From assembly GCF_965638725.1 (NCBI RefSeq), contig NC_134982.1, positions 75,344,155 to 75,408,154 of the forward strand: DNA of 64,000 bases, read 5' to 3'. The stretch comes from Aptenodytes patagonicus. Its lineage: Eukaryota; Chordata; Aves; Sphenisciformes; Spheniscidae. The notes beneath the pieces were generated by a model, which searched no databases, was not told the origin of the DNA, and was given only the letters and a program-made list of their open reading frames with translations. Positions within the stretch are counted from its first letter, which is position 1. Each line of letters starts with the position of its first letter. The position numbers and the translations under genes were made by a program. Shown in pieces: positions 1-50,700 of this stretch.

Positions 1-952
1 GTGACAAAAGATAGTAAGAGCGGAGGGGAAGCTCACTGGATCACCTCCGTTTTCTTATCCAAATGACAAAATAGTTTCTATTTGATTATTGGCAACTGTT
101 CTGTTTTATTTCGTAAGGTACATTTAGGAGTGAAAAAAACTAGAACCTGCAAAGTTATTACCAGCTGCCTTCTGATTCTGTGAATAGTAGAGATTACTAA
201 GTAGTATGAACTTCTCTGCCACAGATAAAAGCTATGACTCTCCTCCATTAGCTTCCACAGCTCTTTATATGTCCTATCTAAATAGATATTGCAGTGATGG
301 TTCTTACGCGAATGCTTTCACCAGCATATTTTAACACACTAATGCTGTTGCAGATGACTACCATGACTATGTAAATTACGTGTTCACTGAGAGGGAAGTA
401 TAACCACTTCCACGCTCAAGGAGATACTACACTGCTTTAAGCCAGTAGATACCTGAATTGCAACTACATGTCTGTAAATGTCTGAAGACCTTTGCTTCTG
501 AGTCTAGGCTGCTACATATGAAAAATGATCTCAAATCACTGCCATTTAAGTTTTACAAGAGAAAGCTAGAAGCTTGTACTTTTACTGTTGAGTCATCTTT
601 TGTTGTGAGAGCACTTAAGTCCTCTGCTTCTTTGGGAAATGGAACATCTCAAATCTAAGAAAATTATTTTTCTCCCTAGTATCAACTTAACTATACTGTT
701 TTGTTCTCCCCTACCCAAAGCAGTTGCGGAGTCAGTAGATATGGAATCTGTGCAGTAATGCAGTGCTATAGTGCAAAGAAGCAATACCTTTTTCTTTTTG
801 AGCCACTAGCTTAGAAACATAGAATGGGGAGGGGATTTTGCCACCTTCAAATGGAAATGCTGAACTGTGTGCTGTCAGACTTTTCTTCCACAACTTTTTT
901 GGTTTCTGAATAACCAGCCTCTATCCCAAACCTGTTTATCTGAGATCTTCTG

Positions 953-992
953 TACCTTTATTAAAACTTCTATACCTTTATTAAAACTTCTA
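953..992. repeat. 20-bp tandem duplication
   Basis: Two adjacent copies of a 20-bp unit (ACCTTTATTAAAACTTCTAT type), nearly identical, in the gene-free left flank. Confidence 0.85.
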
Positions 993-1497
993 TACTCAAA
1001 ATGATATCTTTGTTTAACATAACTTAAACCATACAGGATTTAATTTCCCTTGATCAGCTCATGTAGGATTTACTGAGGGACACATATTCAAATTAGTCAA
1101 TGTGACAGTTTGACACTGTGTTAAATTTCCATTTATGAAGATGATGGCTGAATATAGTAGGTCTATTTTCCACCTATCCTAAAGTTGCTGGGAGAGCCCC
1201 AACATGCAGCTTTTGCTTTCAGTAAGGAGTGCTCAGACCATTCAGTTGTTAACTACTACCATTATCCTGGCAGCCAGCTTTTTCTTGTGTTGACTCAATG
1301 TTAGGAGGGGTATTCTGATGCCTATGTTAAGTGCCAACTAATGAGAGGATTGCATGCCTTTCTTGTTTGGATGACTACCACTATTTTCCAGCCAGAATGC
1401 ATTAAAACCTTTCTACTGTACTTTTTGTAGTTATGGGAATTGTATAAAACGTGTAAACTTGTAAGTTGTTGACTTTTTAAGCTTTGACTAAACACGT

Positions 1498-1503
1498 AAT
1501 AAA
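1498..1503 (+). terminator. Candidate polyadenylation signal AATAAA
   Basis: AATAAA with AGTGTGTAACTG immediately after and a second T/G-rich stretch about 45 nt on, the arrangement expected at a vertebrate 3' end. The strand points rightward, towards the TEK 3' end. Confidence 0.4.
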
Positions 1504-3258
1504 AGTGTGTAACTGTATATAATTTAAATCCTTTAACTCCATTCTGTTCAGATTTTGTGGAGCATTTCCGTAGATCAGGACAAGTAGATTGTCCTTAATT
1601 AACCAAGGTAGAAATTTACCATCTAGTTGCAAAATCAACTTGTTATCTGTTGCTCTTTCAAGTTCTGATTTGAAAGTACATGACTTGGAGAGGCTGGTTT
1701 TCCAAAGACAGTTATGTTGGATACTCTAGGTTACTAATCCAGGCTCCACTGGGTATTGAAGCTGGAGGATGTGGTGGGAGACTGAATATTGCCAGACAAT
1801 ACTGGACTGCTAGAATCATGTGGTTATTGCCTTGAATCCTGGTAGCAAGAAGTTGCACCAAAAACTGTCTGAATACCAAGTACTGTCTTAATATTCTTGA
1901 CAGTTGTTCAGCTTAATAAACAAAGCTACCATTCTTTTATAAAGAAATACATAATCTAACACTTCTAATTTTTTTTTTTGTCCTCCTCTAGTTGGTGGAC
2001 ATAATTCCAGGGAAGATGCAATTGCTTGTATGGAACTAATCCTTTGGAAGGTCAAGGAGGACAATAAAAGGAGAAAATGGTGATTGTTATGGCTCTGGAG
2101 GAACAAGATGGGGGGAAAAAAATGAACCTCAGTTTGGCTCACTGCTCTGTAATGTTTCAATTATTTTTCTAATGTAAAAAAGAGGGCAATGGGAAAATCT
2201 AATGGGAAAACTTGAGTGTATCTACTTCTGAAGCTTAAGGTGTATGGGAAGGAGAAAACACAAATGCACAAAATACATACAAGTAAGATGCACAGAATAA
2301 ATTCTTGTGTTAAACAGCAAGCCCATGTGTTTTTTCTGTTAAGAGTATTATTTCTATAATCATCCTTACTACTCTTGTAGCTGAAAACTATAATTTGCGG
2401 TAAGTGAAAGTACTGATTGTTTAAAGTTCTGAATATAACTTTTGATTTCACCTTGTTCAGGCTCTGTGAAATAAAACTTTAAGTTTCTGCTGTGTGATTA
2501 AAGCTTAAGATTATTGTTTTCTTTTTCCCTTTCCCTTGCTGCTTCTCTCTACCTCTCCATCTGCTTTCAGAGTGAGAGAAAAAAACTTAGTTGTGTTTAA
2601 TGTACTAATTGACACAAAAAAGGCATAATGGTAGAAGTGTGACCTCTTCTGGAGGAGAGTAAGCTGGTCTCTTTTAAAAAAGTTGAGCCTGTATGAAGCT
2701 TTTCAACTGTAAAAGCAATAAGCTTTGACTTATAAGGGTTCCCAAAAAGCAGAATATTTCAAGAAGTAAATATGTTCACTGCTTCAGCTAAAATTGGACC
2801 ATGCTCCAAGATATAATTCCCTGTCTCCTGCTTAAGATGGGATTCAGCATCTGCTACCTTCAGAGAGGAGGATTTTAAAGTCTGTTGCCACTTATTTTTG
2901 TATGAAGGAAACGGAAGAAAATGCAAATATAAGACTGGACCACACTTTTTGTATAACACTAGCTCTAAGCTGATTCATCAAAGAAAGCTGGGAGTGGTGA
3001 AGAAAAATGGTCTTGACTTGAGGACCCTGTAAGAGAAGATCAGTAGTGTAAAGAGGATCTCACAGTTCTCTCAGACGTGCCCCAAAGAATGACTACACTG
3101 CATGACTAACTCTGTATTGAAGGTTAAAAATCACTGTAGCTGCTACTTATGCATTGAAGTACTTGGGGGATGTGTCCTGTTCTGTGAGATACTGACAGGC
3201 AACAGCTGTGGTTAGAAATAGCATTGCGGTTTTGTTGCCCTGTATCTGCTGCTCAGAA

Positions 3259-3261
<3 letters not shown>

Positions 3262-3291
<30 letters not shown>
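3262..3291 (+). repeat. A30 homopolymer
   Basis: Thirty consecutive adenines on the plus strand. No retrocopied gene is recognisable upstream, so I treat it as a simple A-tract. CR1 elements do not end in poly(A). Confidence 0.9.
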
Positions 3292-3294
<3 letters not shown>

Positions 3295-4480
3295 CATTTT
3301 CCTTCGCCCAAGAATAGGTAATACTACTTTCTGTATTAATAGAACAGTCCTGTATACAGGCCCTACTACAACTTAGAGAGGGGGCTTTGGCTTGTTCTTT
3401 ACAAAAAGGATAGACTTGCTCATGAATCTCCCCAGCTTTGAAAGTAGGTCTTTTTGGTGAAGATTGCCTTTATTATTTGGCTTTGAGTAAATCTAAGGAA
3501 AGAGATTAATGTCTGCTCTGTAGAACCTGTTCTACTTAGCAGGAAAACCCGTGTTAGTCATCCAACAAGCTATTAGCAGTGACCAAACTGGTAATTCTGA
3601 GGCTCTATAGGCCATCTAAGGAACCTCCATCATCCGACTTGTCTTCTTCATAACTTCATGTAGTTGACTATTGAAACCAAATGGATAAAATACTGCACAC
3701 AATAAGTAAAATAATTTTAGCAACTAACTTTTTTTGTAAAAATAGCAAAATAAAAGTCTTCTGATGCTGGAAGCAATGAAATTTCACCAAAACTGAAAGG
3801 TGGTGTGAATATAGGTGCAGTTAATTATTGAAAGAGTGACTTAACGCTGAGTCATATCTCTGTCATCTCTCTGCTGCCACCTGCTGTAAGCATACTTTTC
3901 TCTTTCTCACATATATTTATGGTATAGACTTAGCTGCTGCAAAACCTGACCCAGCACCATCAGGAGGTGGAAGGTTAGTTCATGTTTTGGAGATGTGAGA
4001 GACTGGTGTGGTCTGACTGGACCTCCACAGCTTACAGAGGGACTTGCTAAAACTGTCGGCTCCTGCTGTGGGAATATCACCACCTGTGTCGTATGTTGTG
4101 CTATTACGTGAATACATGAAAGAGCTCTGAAATGTTATAAGGAAACATTACACTAGGTTTGCTTCATCTGAGGATTTTGACTTACAGCCTGGAACAGTTT
4201 GGCTTGCTCTGTTCCAACTGTTGTTTAATCAATGTTCCCCTATGTGCAACCAGTCACCTTGCACGTGGGAATGGCTGATTGGTGTGTGACTTGGGGAAAG
4301 GCAAAATGGCATGTTGGGAGCAGGGAATGTTGTGTACCAGCACAGGGAGGGAATTAGTAGCAAGAGGGAAAACTTGTGTTTGACCACAGCTGAACTATGC
4401 CCTCGTAATTTAACTGCTTATGCGCTTTAGCTGGGTCTCTGCTTATTTTCTGCATTTGCCTTCCCCCATCTTGCAGAGTT

Positions 4481-4750
4481 CACAGAATCACAGCATAGCT
4501 GGGATTGGAAGGCTTCTGAGGAGATCATCTAGTCTAGTCCTTTGTGGCGTCCAGTCAGGTTTTGAATATCTCTAAGGCTGGTGACTCTACAACCTCTCCG
4601 GGCAACCTTTCATGGCTTGACCACCCTCAACGGAATTTCCTAGATTTCCGTTTATGCCCATTGCTTCTCATCCTGTCACTGGATACTGCTGAGAAGAGGC
4701 TACTTCTATTTGCCTTACTTCGTTCCATCAGGCATTTATACGTTTTGATG
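4481..4750 (-). mobile_element. CR1 LINE 3' fragment, minus orientation
   Basis: Begins CACAGAATCACAGCATAGCT and continues through GGAAGGCTTCTG, AACCTCTCCGGGCAACCT and CATCCTGTCACTGGATACTG, the reverse complement of a diverged CR1 3' end. It lies between the left flank and the TEK 3' UTR. Confidence 0.85.
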
Positions 4751-6700
4751 AGATGTATGTCATAGTCAACATTTTGTGTTTTAGTTTCAGCAAAGGCCTG
4801 ACCATTATATTTTGGGTAGTGGAGAGGGGCTGTGTTTGACTTTAAAGTTGTGTCAGGCACAGTCTGTCCACAGAGAAGTAAGAATTAAATATCCCCATCA
4901 TTTAAGACCAGATGTGTGCTTCCTTTCGGGTTACTGAGGAGTGGGAGAAGTGCAGTCATTGAGTGCATTAGCTGAATTCAGACATCTCCAAGGGTAGTTA
5001 TACCTTACTTTTCAGCCAACTAATGAGGGTAAAGGTGCTTGTTTAGAGTTTTTGTTACCCCTCCCCTCAGAATGGTATCTAGTGAACTTTGCATTACACC
5101 AGCCAGTGTTGTCTGTTCTCAGATCATTTCTTAGCTTTCCTGCCAAGCACACTTTTTCTGTAGCTCCTGAGTTTTGCTTGGACGTAGTAAGGACTTTCTT
5201 TTTTTGTCTGCACTCAGGCTATTGAACAATTAGAGCTATTGCACTAAATGGAAGTTGAGGATGGTGAGGGAGAAGGCTTGGGGGGAGGCTTTGTTTCTGC
5301 CTTTTTGTTCTTAAAGGCTCCACTTTCTCTGATGAGGTGTCTGATAATTTTTTAAACTGTGGATAACGCTTGACTGTAAGCAGTTACCTGCCATTCTGCA
5401 TCACATACTCCTGAAAGCATGGCCAACTCCACTTGTCTGAAACGCTTTTCTTTCCCAGCCAAAAACTCAGTACTGAGTATAAGCTTGATAACTATGTGAA
5501 AGAATATGGGAAAACTAATGCTGTGATATGAAAAAACAACATGGGGAATAGCTGATGATACTCTAAGCTTGTGCACAGATGTCAGCAGGTGTAAACAGGT
5601 GGAGATCCGTAAAGAACGTTAAGACATGGGGTATTTGGAATAATGGAAAACTGTTGGCACTGGTAGTGTTATGCTCTTGACAGCAAAGAAACAAATAGAA
5701 GACACTTGGGAAGGAAGGGACATGGGATCTGATGTATTGTGCTGTTGAAGGCAGAACATACAACCTGCTAATGGTTAAGCTGAAAACCTTTATACGCCAC
5801 CTGCTGCCATAAATTGGTCTTTCCAGCACTGGATAACAGACAGTAAAATCTAGCTATTGAACCTGGGATACCCAGTGCACGTTGCAAGTATAAAAGCAAT
5901 TTGTCTATCTGAGACTGACAGAACTAGTGGATGTTTTTAATAGCTGTAGTTCTGTGATGTGTAGACTGAATAGAGACATCTCAAGCTGTGTGTTGGAGTT
6001 ACTGTTTTCTTTTGTGTATTTTTTAAAATGGCAATTAAAAAAAAAAAATCGTTACAGCAGATTAGAAAGTTAGTGCGTGCCACAATGTTAAATGAAGATA
6101 TGAAGAACACTTATGAGGACACTTAAATGACCTTCAGCTAAATTTACAGTGAGACTTGAGCACTTAAAATGCAGACAGTATTAAGACCTATTAGGTTGAT
6201 GAATGACTCTCTGATTCTTTCCTTATGTGGTGTATTGGTCCAAGTGAAAGTTCGCCACAGAAGAAGGGGTTCACATCAAGTAGCAGAATAGTCAGTTGTG
6301 TCTGCTTGTTAGAGATGTGTGAGACAATGTGCTGTTTTGTACCCATGAAAAATTCCGTGCAGAAAGTGGAGCAGTTCCAGCAGAGGTTGTTAGCTAGCTT
6401 TGCCTGGCAGCCTAGAAAACACTTGCGGAGGTCCATTCCTGTTCACCTCACTGACCTGCAGGAACCTGGTTGGACTGCAAAATGCAATGCCCATGCTTCA
6501 AAAGTCCCAGCCAAGTAGTCGTTTATGAAAAATATAGTGGAATTTGTTTTTCTCTTCTATTTTGGAGTTGTTCCTTGGTCCAGTGAATCTGTGCACTCTT
6601 TGTAAACTCAGATTGTAGCACCTGTGCTTACAGTGCAAGTTCTGCCTATCTCAAGGTCACACAAGCGATTTTGGCACCCTTGTTTGTTCACTTATTCCCT
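4751..6700. other. Intergenic DNA, nothing recognisable
   Basis: Between the CR1 fragment and the putative TEK 3' UTR. Short frames exist (for example 6225-6518, plus strand) but none resembles a known family. A12 occurs near 6038. Confidence 0.5.
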
Positions 6701-8036
6701 TTTAATAAGGGTCTTGGTGCTTCTCCTATTTAAGTCAGCCTGGTGTATGCCAGTAACGTTACTCTGTACTCTGCTGTGATATCCTTGCCTTGTAACCAAC
6801 CAAATACCCACCCACAAACTAAGTATCAGAAGGAGAAGCCTTTTTCTCTCTCTAGCATCTTCCTCCAAGTCTTGGGGGGGGGTGACCTGATCCACCCAGC
6901 TAGAAAGTCACTGTGGTCTGATGGTCAGTTATGAGCTGGTAAGTCACAAGGGGATGAGGGGAACATATTTGCAAAGCATGAGGTTAGCTGATATGTGGAG
7001 TTTGAATAGGCTACGTCCACAGGATCCCATGTGGTTGACTTGATACCAGAAGGATTGGGCCAATCCTGCCTCTATTTGTCTAACCTAAGGACTAGAAGAT
7101 CTTTCTGGCAGGCCAAGTATCATTGTCTTGAAGCATTTCAGTACAATATTTTTAAGAGGCCATACCACACTGCGAACTGCATAAGGGATAAAATAAGCAA
7201 AAGTAAGTAAGCCCTGCTTGTATATAATAGGTAGTAATTTATAATTATGCAGTGAAATTACTAAATGAAATACAAATTGAAAAAGCCTCATGTATATCCA
7301 GGCTAATTGTAAAAATGTTTTTTACAATATGTAGTATGTTCCTCAATCCTACTTTTCATGATAATTGCTGTATGGCTGCCTCCAATAGCATTAAACACTT
7401 CAAAATATATGCATATTTTGCACATAGGCAAACACTGGCTGTTAAACTAGACAATGAAGGCACAATAGTATGCCTTATATCTTACAAGTGTCAAAAGAAT
7501 TTTTGAACAGATTATTTCTACTAGCTCACTTTTACATTCAGATTCAATTAATTATCCTTGGTGAGCATACTGGATTGGCACCTGCTTGCAACTCCCATTG
7601 TTGCATTGAGCTTAGCGTTTTTGTTTGAATCACAATGAAATGTCTATCAAATACTGCTGTAAGATACCGACTTTGCTATCAGTAGCTCTTGGAAAGTATC
7701 AAAAATATCTAAGATGGCAATACCTAATGCATTACAATAATTATATGTGTACACTATATCTACATGACAAGGAAGAAAGAAAACCCTGCATATGAAACAG
7801 CAGATTTCATGACGTCAGTCTATTCCTACTCTGAACAGTATATACACTTCTACAGCCTGAGGAGGCAGAGGTTACTGTGTGATATACACATACGTATCTG
7901 TAGTAAAACAGTATTACTGTATTATATACAGTTAGAGCTATACACAGTTCTACACAGCACATCACATTTTGGGCTCCAGCAGATTGAGTTTCGATTTTCT
8001 TCAGTACATCATTGATGAATGACGATTTCTCCTGTC
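6701..8036 (-). other. TEK: TEK 3' UTR, extent uncertain
   Basis: Non-coding DNA directly after the TEK stop. I see no perfect AATAAA on the minus strand between 8036 and about 3.5 kb. The nearest usable variant is ATTAAA (complement of 6701-6706), which would give a 3' UTR of about 1.3 kb; a TATAAA variant near 7239 is another option. The left end given here is a guess based on that signal. Confidence 0.4.
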
Positions 8037-47385
<39,349 letters not shown>

Positions 47386-47398
<13 letters not shown>

Positions 47399-47439
47399 GC
47401 TTTCCAAAATATATCCATCCAGTTCTTACAGTCGCTCAT
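47386..47439 (-). other. Upstream ORF overlapping the TEK start codon
   Basis: An 18-codon reading frame (17 residues, MSDCKNWMDIFWKAWTL) that begins 41 nt before the TEK ATG in another frame and stops at a TAG 12 nt inside the TEK coding region. It also contains a second in-frame ATG at 47418. If it lies in the mature leader, ribosomes using it would bypass the TEK start. Its ATG context is mediocre (T at -3). Confidence 0.45.
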
Positions 47440-47467
47440 GGAGTATCCTTTTTCTCAGGGTAGATGT

Positions 47468-47491
47468 TTACCGGTTACTCTTCTCCTGCAT
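47468..47491 (-). other. Short upstream ORF in putative TEK leader
   Basis: Eight codons (MQEKSNR plus stop) with a good initiation context (ACC before ATG). It is one of five short frames in the 300 nt before the TEK start; relevance depends on the transcription start. Confidence 0.4.
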
Positions 47492-47501
47492 GGTACACTG
47501 T

Positions 47502-47555
47502 TTACAAGTCACAAGCAAGAAATCGCAGCACTGGAGCAGGCTGGAACAGTCTCAT
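47502..47555 (-). other. Short upstream ORF in putative TEK leader
   Basis: Eighteen codons (MRLFQPAPVLRFLACDL plus stop), purine at -3. It ends 104 nt upstream of the TEK ATG. Confidence 0.35.
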
Positions 47556-47576
47556 TGCTGTCTGAGTACAGGGAGT

Positions 47577-47639
47577 TTAAGTTCCTTTTTCCTGTTTCCT
47601 TTGTAGATTAGGATGGGAAAGGCAGGATCTTAAAGGCAT
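47577..47639 (-). other. Short upstream ORF in putative TEK leader
   Basis: Twenty-one codons starting MPLRSCLSHPNL. The ETS-type GGAA cluster lies inside it, so this stretch may instead be promoter. Confidence 0.3.
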
Positions 47640-47646
47640 TTTTGTA

Positions 47647-47694
47647 TCAGCGGGACTGCAGGGCAGCGCAAATCCCGTCCATCCAGCAATACAT
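47647..47694 (-). other. Short upstream ORF in putative TEK leader or promoter
   Basis: Sixteen codons (MYCWMDGICAALQSR plus stop) with two in-frame ATGs (47694 and 47682). It is the most distal of the five. Confidence 0.25.
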
Positions 47695-47720
47695 CAAAAC
47701 AGTTATCTGGAGCTGCTGGA

Positions 47721-50700
47721 GAAGCAGGGGACTGCTGTTGGTCACAGTCAGCAAAATAGAAACAATGATGGCATCCTCCAGTAGGCGGGAGAGCACGAGG
47801 GAAAAGTCCTCCACCTAGGTACAGTAGGTGGAAAATGTCATCCCCTGCTCAAAGTGCAGATCTGCTAATTTCTCAGGGTGCTATCATCTTTTCCCTTATT
47901 TATTTAATCCACGTGTAAGCTGCTGCCTGCAACACATCTCAGCACACAGTAATAAAACTATGAAGTAAACAGTAAAAAAACAACCAGCTGAATCCAGTAT
48001 AGACCAAAGCCAGCCACAATCCAGCAAACTGCTCCATTAGTTCATGAGATTTACTGGAAAAAAATTTTCTCTACATTTGACAATTGGAAACAGACTGAAA
48101 ACTTATTGCAATAATAAATCGCACCCAGAGTTATTATGACTTCAGTGGGATCAAAATGCCACATCACTCAGGGGGGTCCCAAAACTCAGAAGCTAAGACA
48201 AAACATGAGGCAAAAACACAAAGAAATTCACAAAATATAATGAAATAAATGGAAAAGCAGCACTCAGCTATATAAACAGAATTGCAAAGAAAGGGCAATC
48301 TTATTTACAACTTGACTAAATATAACCCATGACAATGTAGCATTTGAAAGTCCTGTAGTTCTGCCAAGATGCTAATACCCAGAATGACTTTAAAAGAAGT
48401 ATAGAAAAAGCAAATGTTCCGCATAATTTTGGAATGGGGTATGGATCGATCCTACTTTTATTTAATTTCCTTAGGAAGACCTTTTAGCCTTCAATTGGTG
48501 TGGATTTCACAGAGGAAGTCCTTTACACCCAAGATCTCTTGCCATGTGGATGGAAGGGTGTCACCTACAGCAGATTTCAATGCATTAACCCAGAGCTCCT
48601 TACATGTCACCCACCCCCCCTCAAAAATATAACTGAAAGCCAAACCAAGTAGCAACTTAAACTGAAAATACCCTCTGGGTGCAAAATCACAGTGTGAGGT
48701 CCAAACACTACTAAAATTCCATTTTGAGGCTTAAAGGAGGCAGAATATAAGATATTTACTGGGTCTGTTCCAGACCAAAATACACACATGTATTTTGTCC
48801 ATCTTTGATTTTTGAGAACATTTTCTTCTACTTTTAGACATGAAGAGGCAGTGATTATCCACACTCCAATTGCATGTTAGTCTTTATAAGCCTGCTGGTA
48901 CAGGCCCCTCCAATATCAGAATACTTAGTGTATTACCAGATAGTAAGTATTATCATAATTCCTATCTAGTGGATAATTCTGTTCTGTTGCTCATTTAATC
49001 TACTTCTAACATGGCCTATCCTTAGTTTTTTTTAGTGTCTTTTGATTTGCTGAGGAGTGAGGGATTAAACAACTTCAGTCAAGGCTGTGGTTCTCCAGAT
49101 TGTTATTGTGAGCTTAGAGGGGTTTTTAAACTTTTCACATAAATCTCACTCCCTGGGGCATAAACAGGTCACTGAGGAGAAATGCATCATGTCTCCATTT
49201 TTAATGCACCTAAATGCAAAGCAATGCATATGGGCTGCTGCTGATACTGATTTTGCAGTATGCATAATTGGCCAGGTCAGCTATTCACTGTTTTTTGAAG
49301 AATCAGCTTGTGCCTACAGGTCATTTCATCTGCCATGACAAGGTAGCTATCTCCAGGATGAGAGCAGACAGCCTAGATATGCAATACTCCACAAATACCT
49401 GAAGGTTGCAAAGACTGCTGAAGCTAGAAGAGAGGAAATATGTACTTACCCGGTCAGAATTTGGTTGAGATACCAGCCTCAGCAGGCTCATGTATTTGTT
49501 TTGTGTTTCATTATATAATTTCATTTTTTAAGAAATGAAGAATAGCGTCTATGATTCAGCAAACATTTAAGTACTTGTTTATGTGTAGTAAGTGTTTAAG
49601 CTTAGATTTGTTTCTATTTGGAAGGTGCCTAAGTGCCACAGTCTGATTATTGCTCCCACTGAAGTAAAAATTAATCACATGATAAGCTTTTGCTAGACTG
49701 GGGTTTAAAGGATTTCACCATTCTGGCTTATTCTAACTCATATTTAAGTGTCTGCCAGCCCCACCTTCCCTATTTTGATCCTTATATTTCATGTTATTAG
49801 AATATGAGACTTCCTAAAAGTAGGTCATATCAATTTTCTGTCCTGTGAACTAAAAACTGTATATTCTGATCATCCCTCTGATTACTGAACAACACAGAAG
49901 TGCAGTAGAATTGTCTGTGCCCTTCACCAAGCAGCAACGGTGTCATAGTGGGATCCCACGCACAAGCCCATCTCTTGCTATCCCATCCTCAGCTTATGCT
50001 GATGGATCTACAAACAAGAGGATCCTAAATCTCAGCCTGCATTCACTCTTACAGAGCAGAAGAACTGGAAATAGCCTCCTGGCAAAACCAGATTGTCAGT
50101 AAAAGAAACTGGGCAAAAAGTGAGGATGGCAGGAAGAGTGAAATATGATACCGAGTTACTCTAGCTTTTGTTGCATGTGGGACTAATAGAGGCTGTTGAC
50201 TACTGGGCTGGCCAACGAGCATGTCCATGGCACGTCCTCAGGTGGGTATGTAGCTGTATTTGGGCCCCGTAGACTATACCCTTTGTCTTTTCTAAAGGTA
50301 CTTGGGAAGACTCAGAAAGACTGTCCAACCACATGCAATTTCTAAAGTGTTCCCCTTAGGGACATCAGTTTTGTTGGTGGTTAATTGCTGATTAATACAT
50401 ATCAGTGTTCACATCTAACTTAACACGCATCACAATGGCATGCATGAGTTTTTAAATTAGTTACAGCGGGGAAACAAATTGTCTTTCAACATGTAAATAT
50501 AACCCTAGCATTAAACATGGCTTTTCATAACTCTGTTTGCTGAAGGCTAATTTTATGATATGTCAAGTGCCCTGAACTCCTGACACCAGGCTTTCCTCTT
50601 TAGATAAGCAGCACGCTTGTCTCAAGGACAATCCATTCATACATGCTGTAGCGCATGGAAATATGTGAGGAGGAAAAAGAAACAATGCCACTCTGCACTT

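Larger units (their letters stand above)
1..3754 (+). other. Gene-free left flank, possible 3' UTR of a convergent gene
   Basis: No coding exon is recognisable on either strand. On the plus strand AATAAA occurs at 1498-1503 (followed by GTGTGT), 2063-2068, 2470-2475 (followed by a TGTGTG stretch) and 3749-3754. In human the gene beyond TEK that converges on it and is shared across vertebrates is MOB3B, so this could be its long 3' UTR. That identity rests on synteny only. Confidence 0.35.
47399..47720 (-). promoter_or_regulatory. TEK: TEK 5' leader and proximal promoter region
   Basis: DNA immediately 5' of the TEK start codon. On the TEK strand it holds a run of GGAA cores (complements of TTCC at 47582-47585, 47589-47592 and 47596-47599), the middle one inside AACAGGAA (47589-47596), plus an AGATAA GATA-type site (complement of 47703-47708). 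Mammalian Tie2 promoters are TATA-less and driven by ETS factors (established). Five short upstream ORFs occupy the first 300 nt. Where leader ends and promoter begins cannot be told from sequence. Confidence 0.5.

Noticed and set aside
3262-3291. A30 as the tail of a processed pseudogene
   Set aside because: No retrocopied coding sequence is recognisable upstream and no target-site duplication was seen.
6225-6518. 97-codon plus-strand frame left of TEK
   Set aside because: No domain recognised and the opposite strand is equally open; likely chance frame or decayed repeat.
6692-6895. Minus-strand ORF just past TEK as an extra downstream gene
   Set aside because: 67 codons, no domain, overlaps an equally open plus-strand frame, and lies in the putative TEK 3' UTR.
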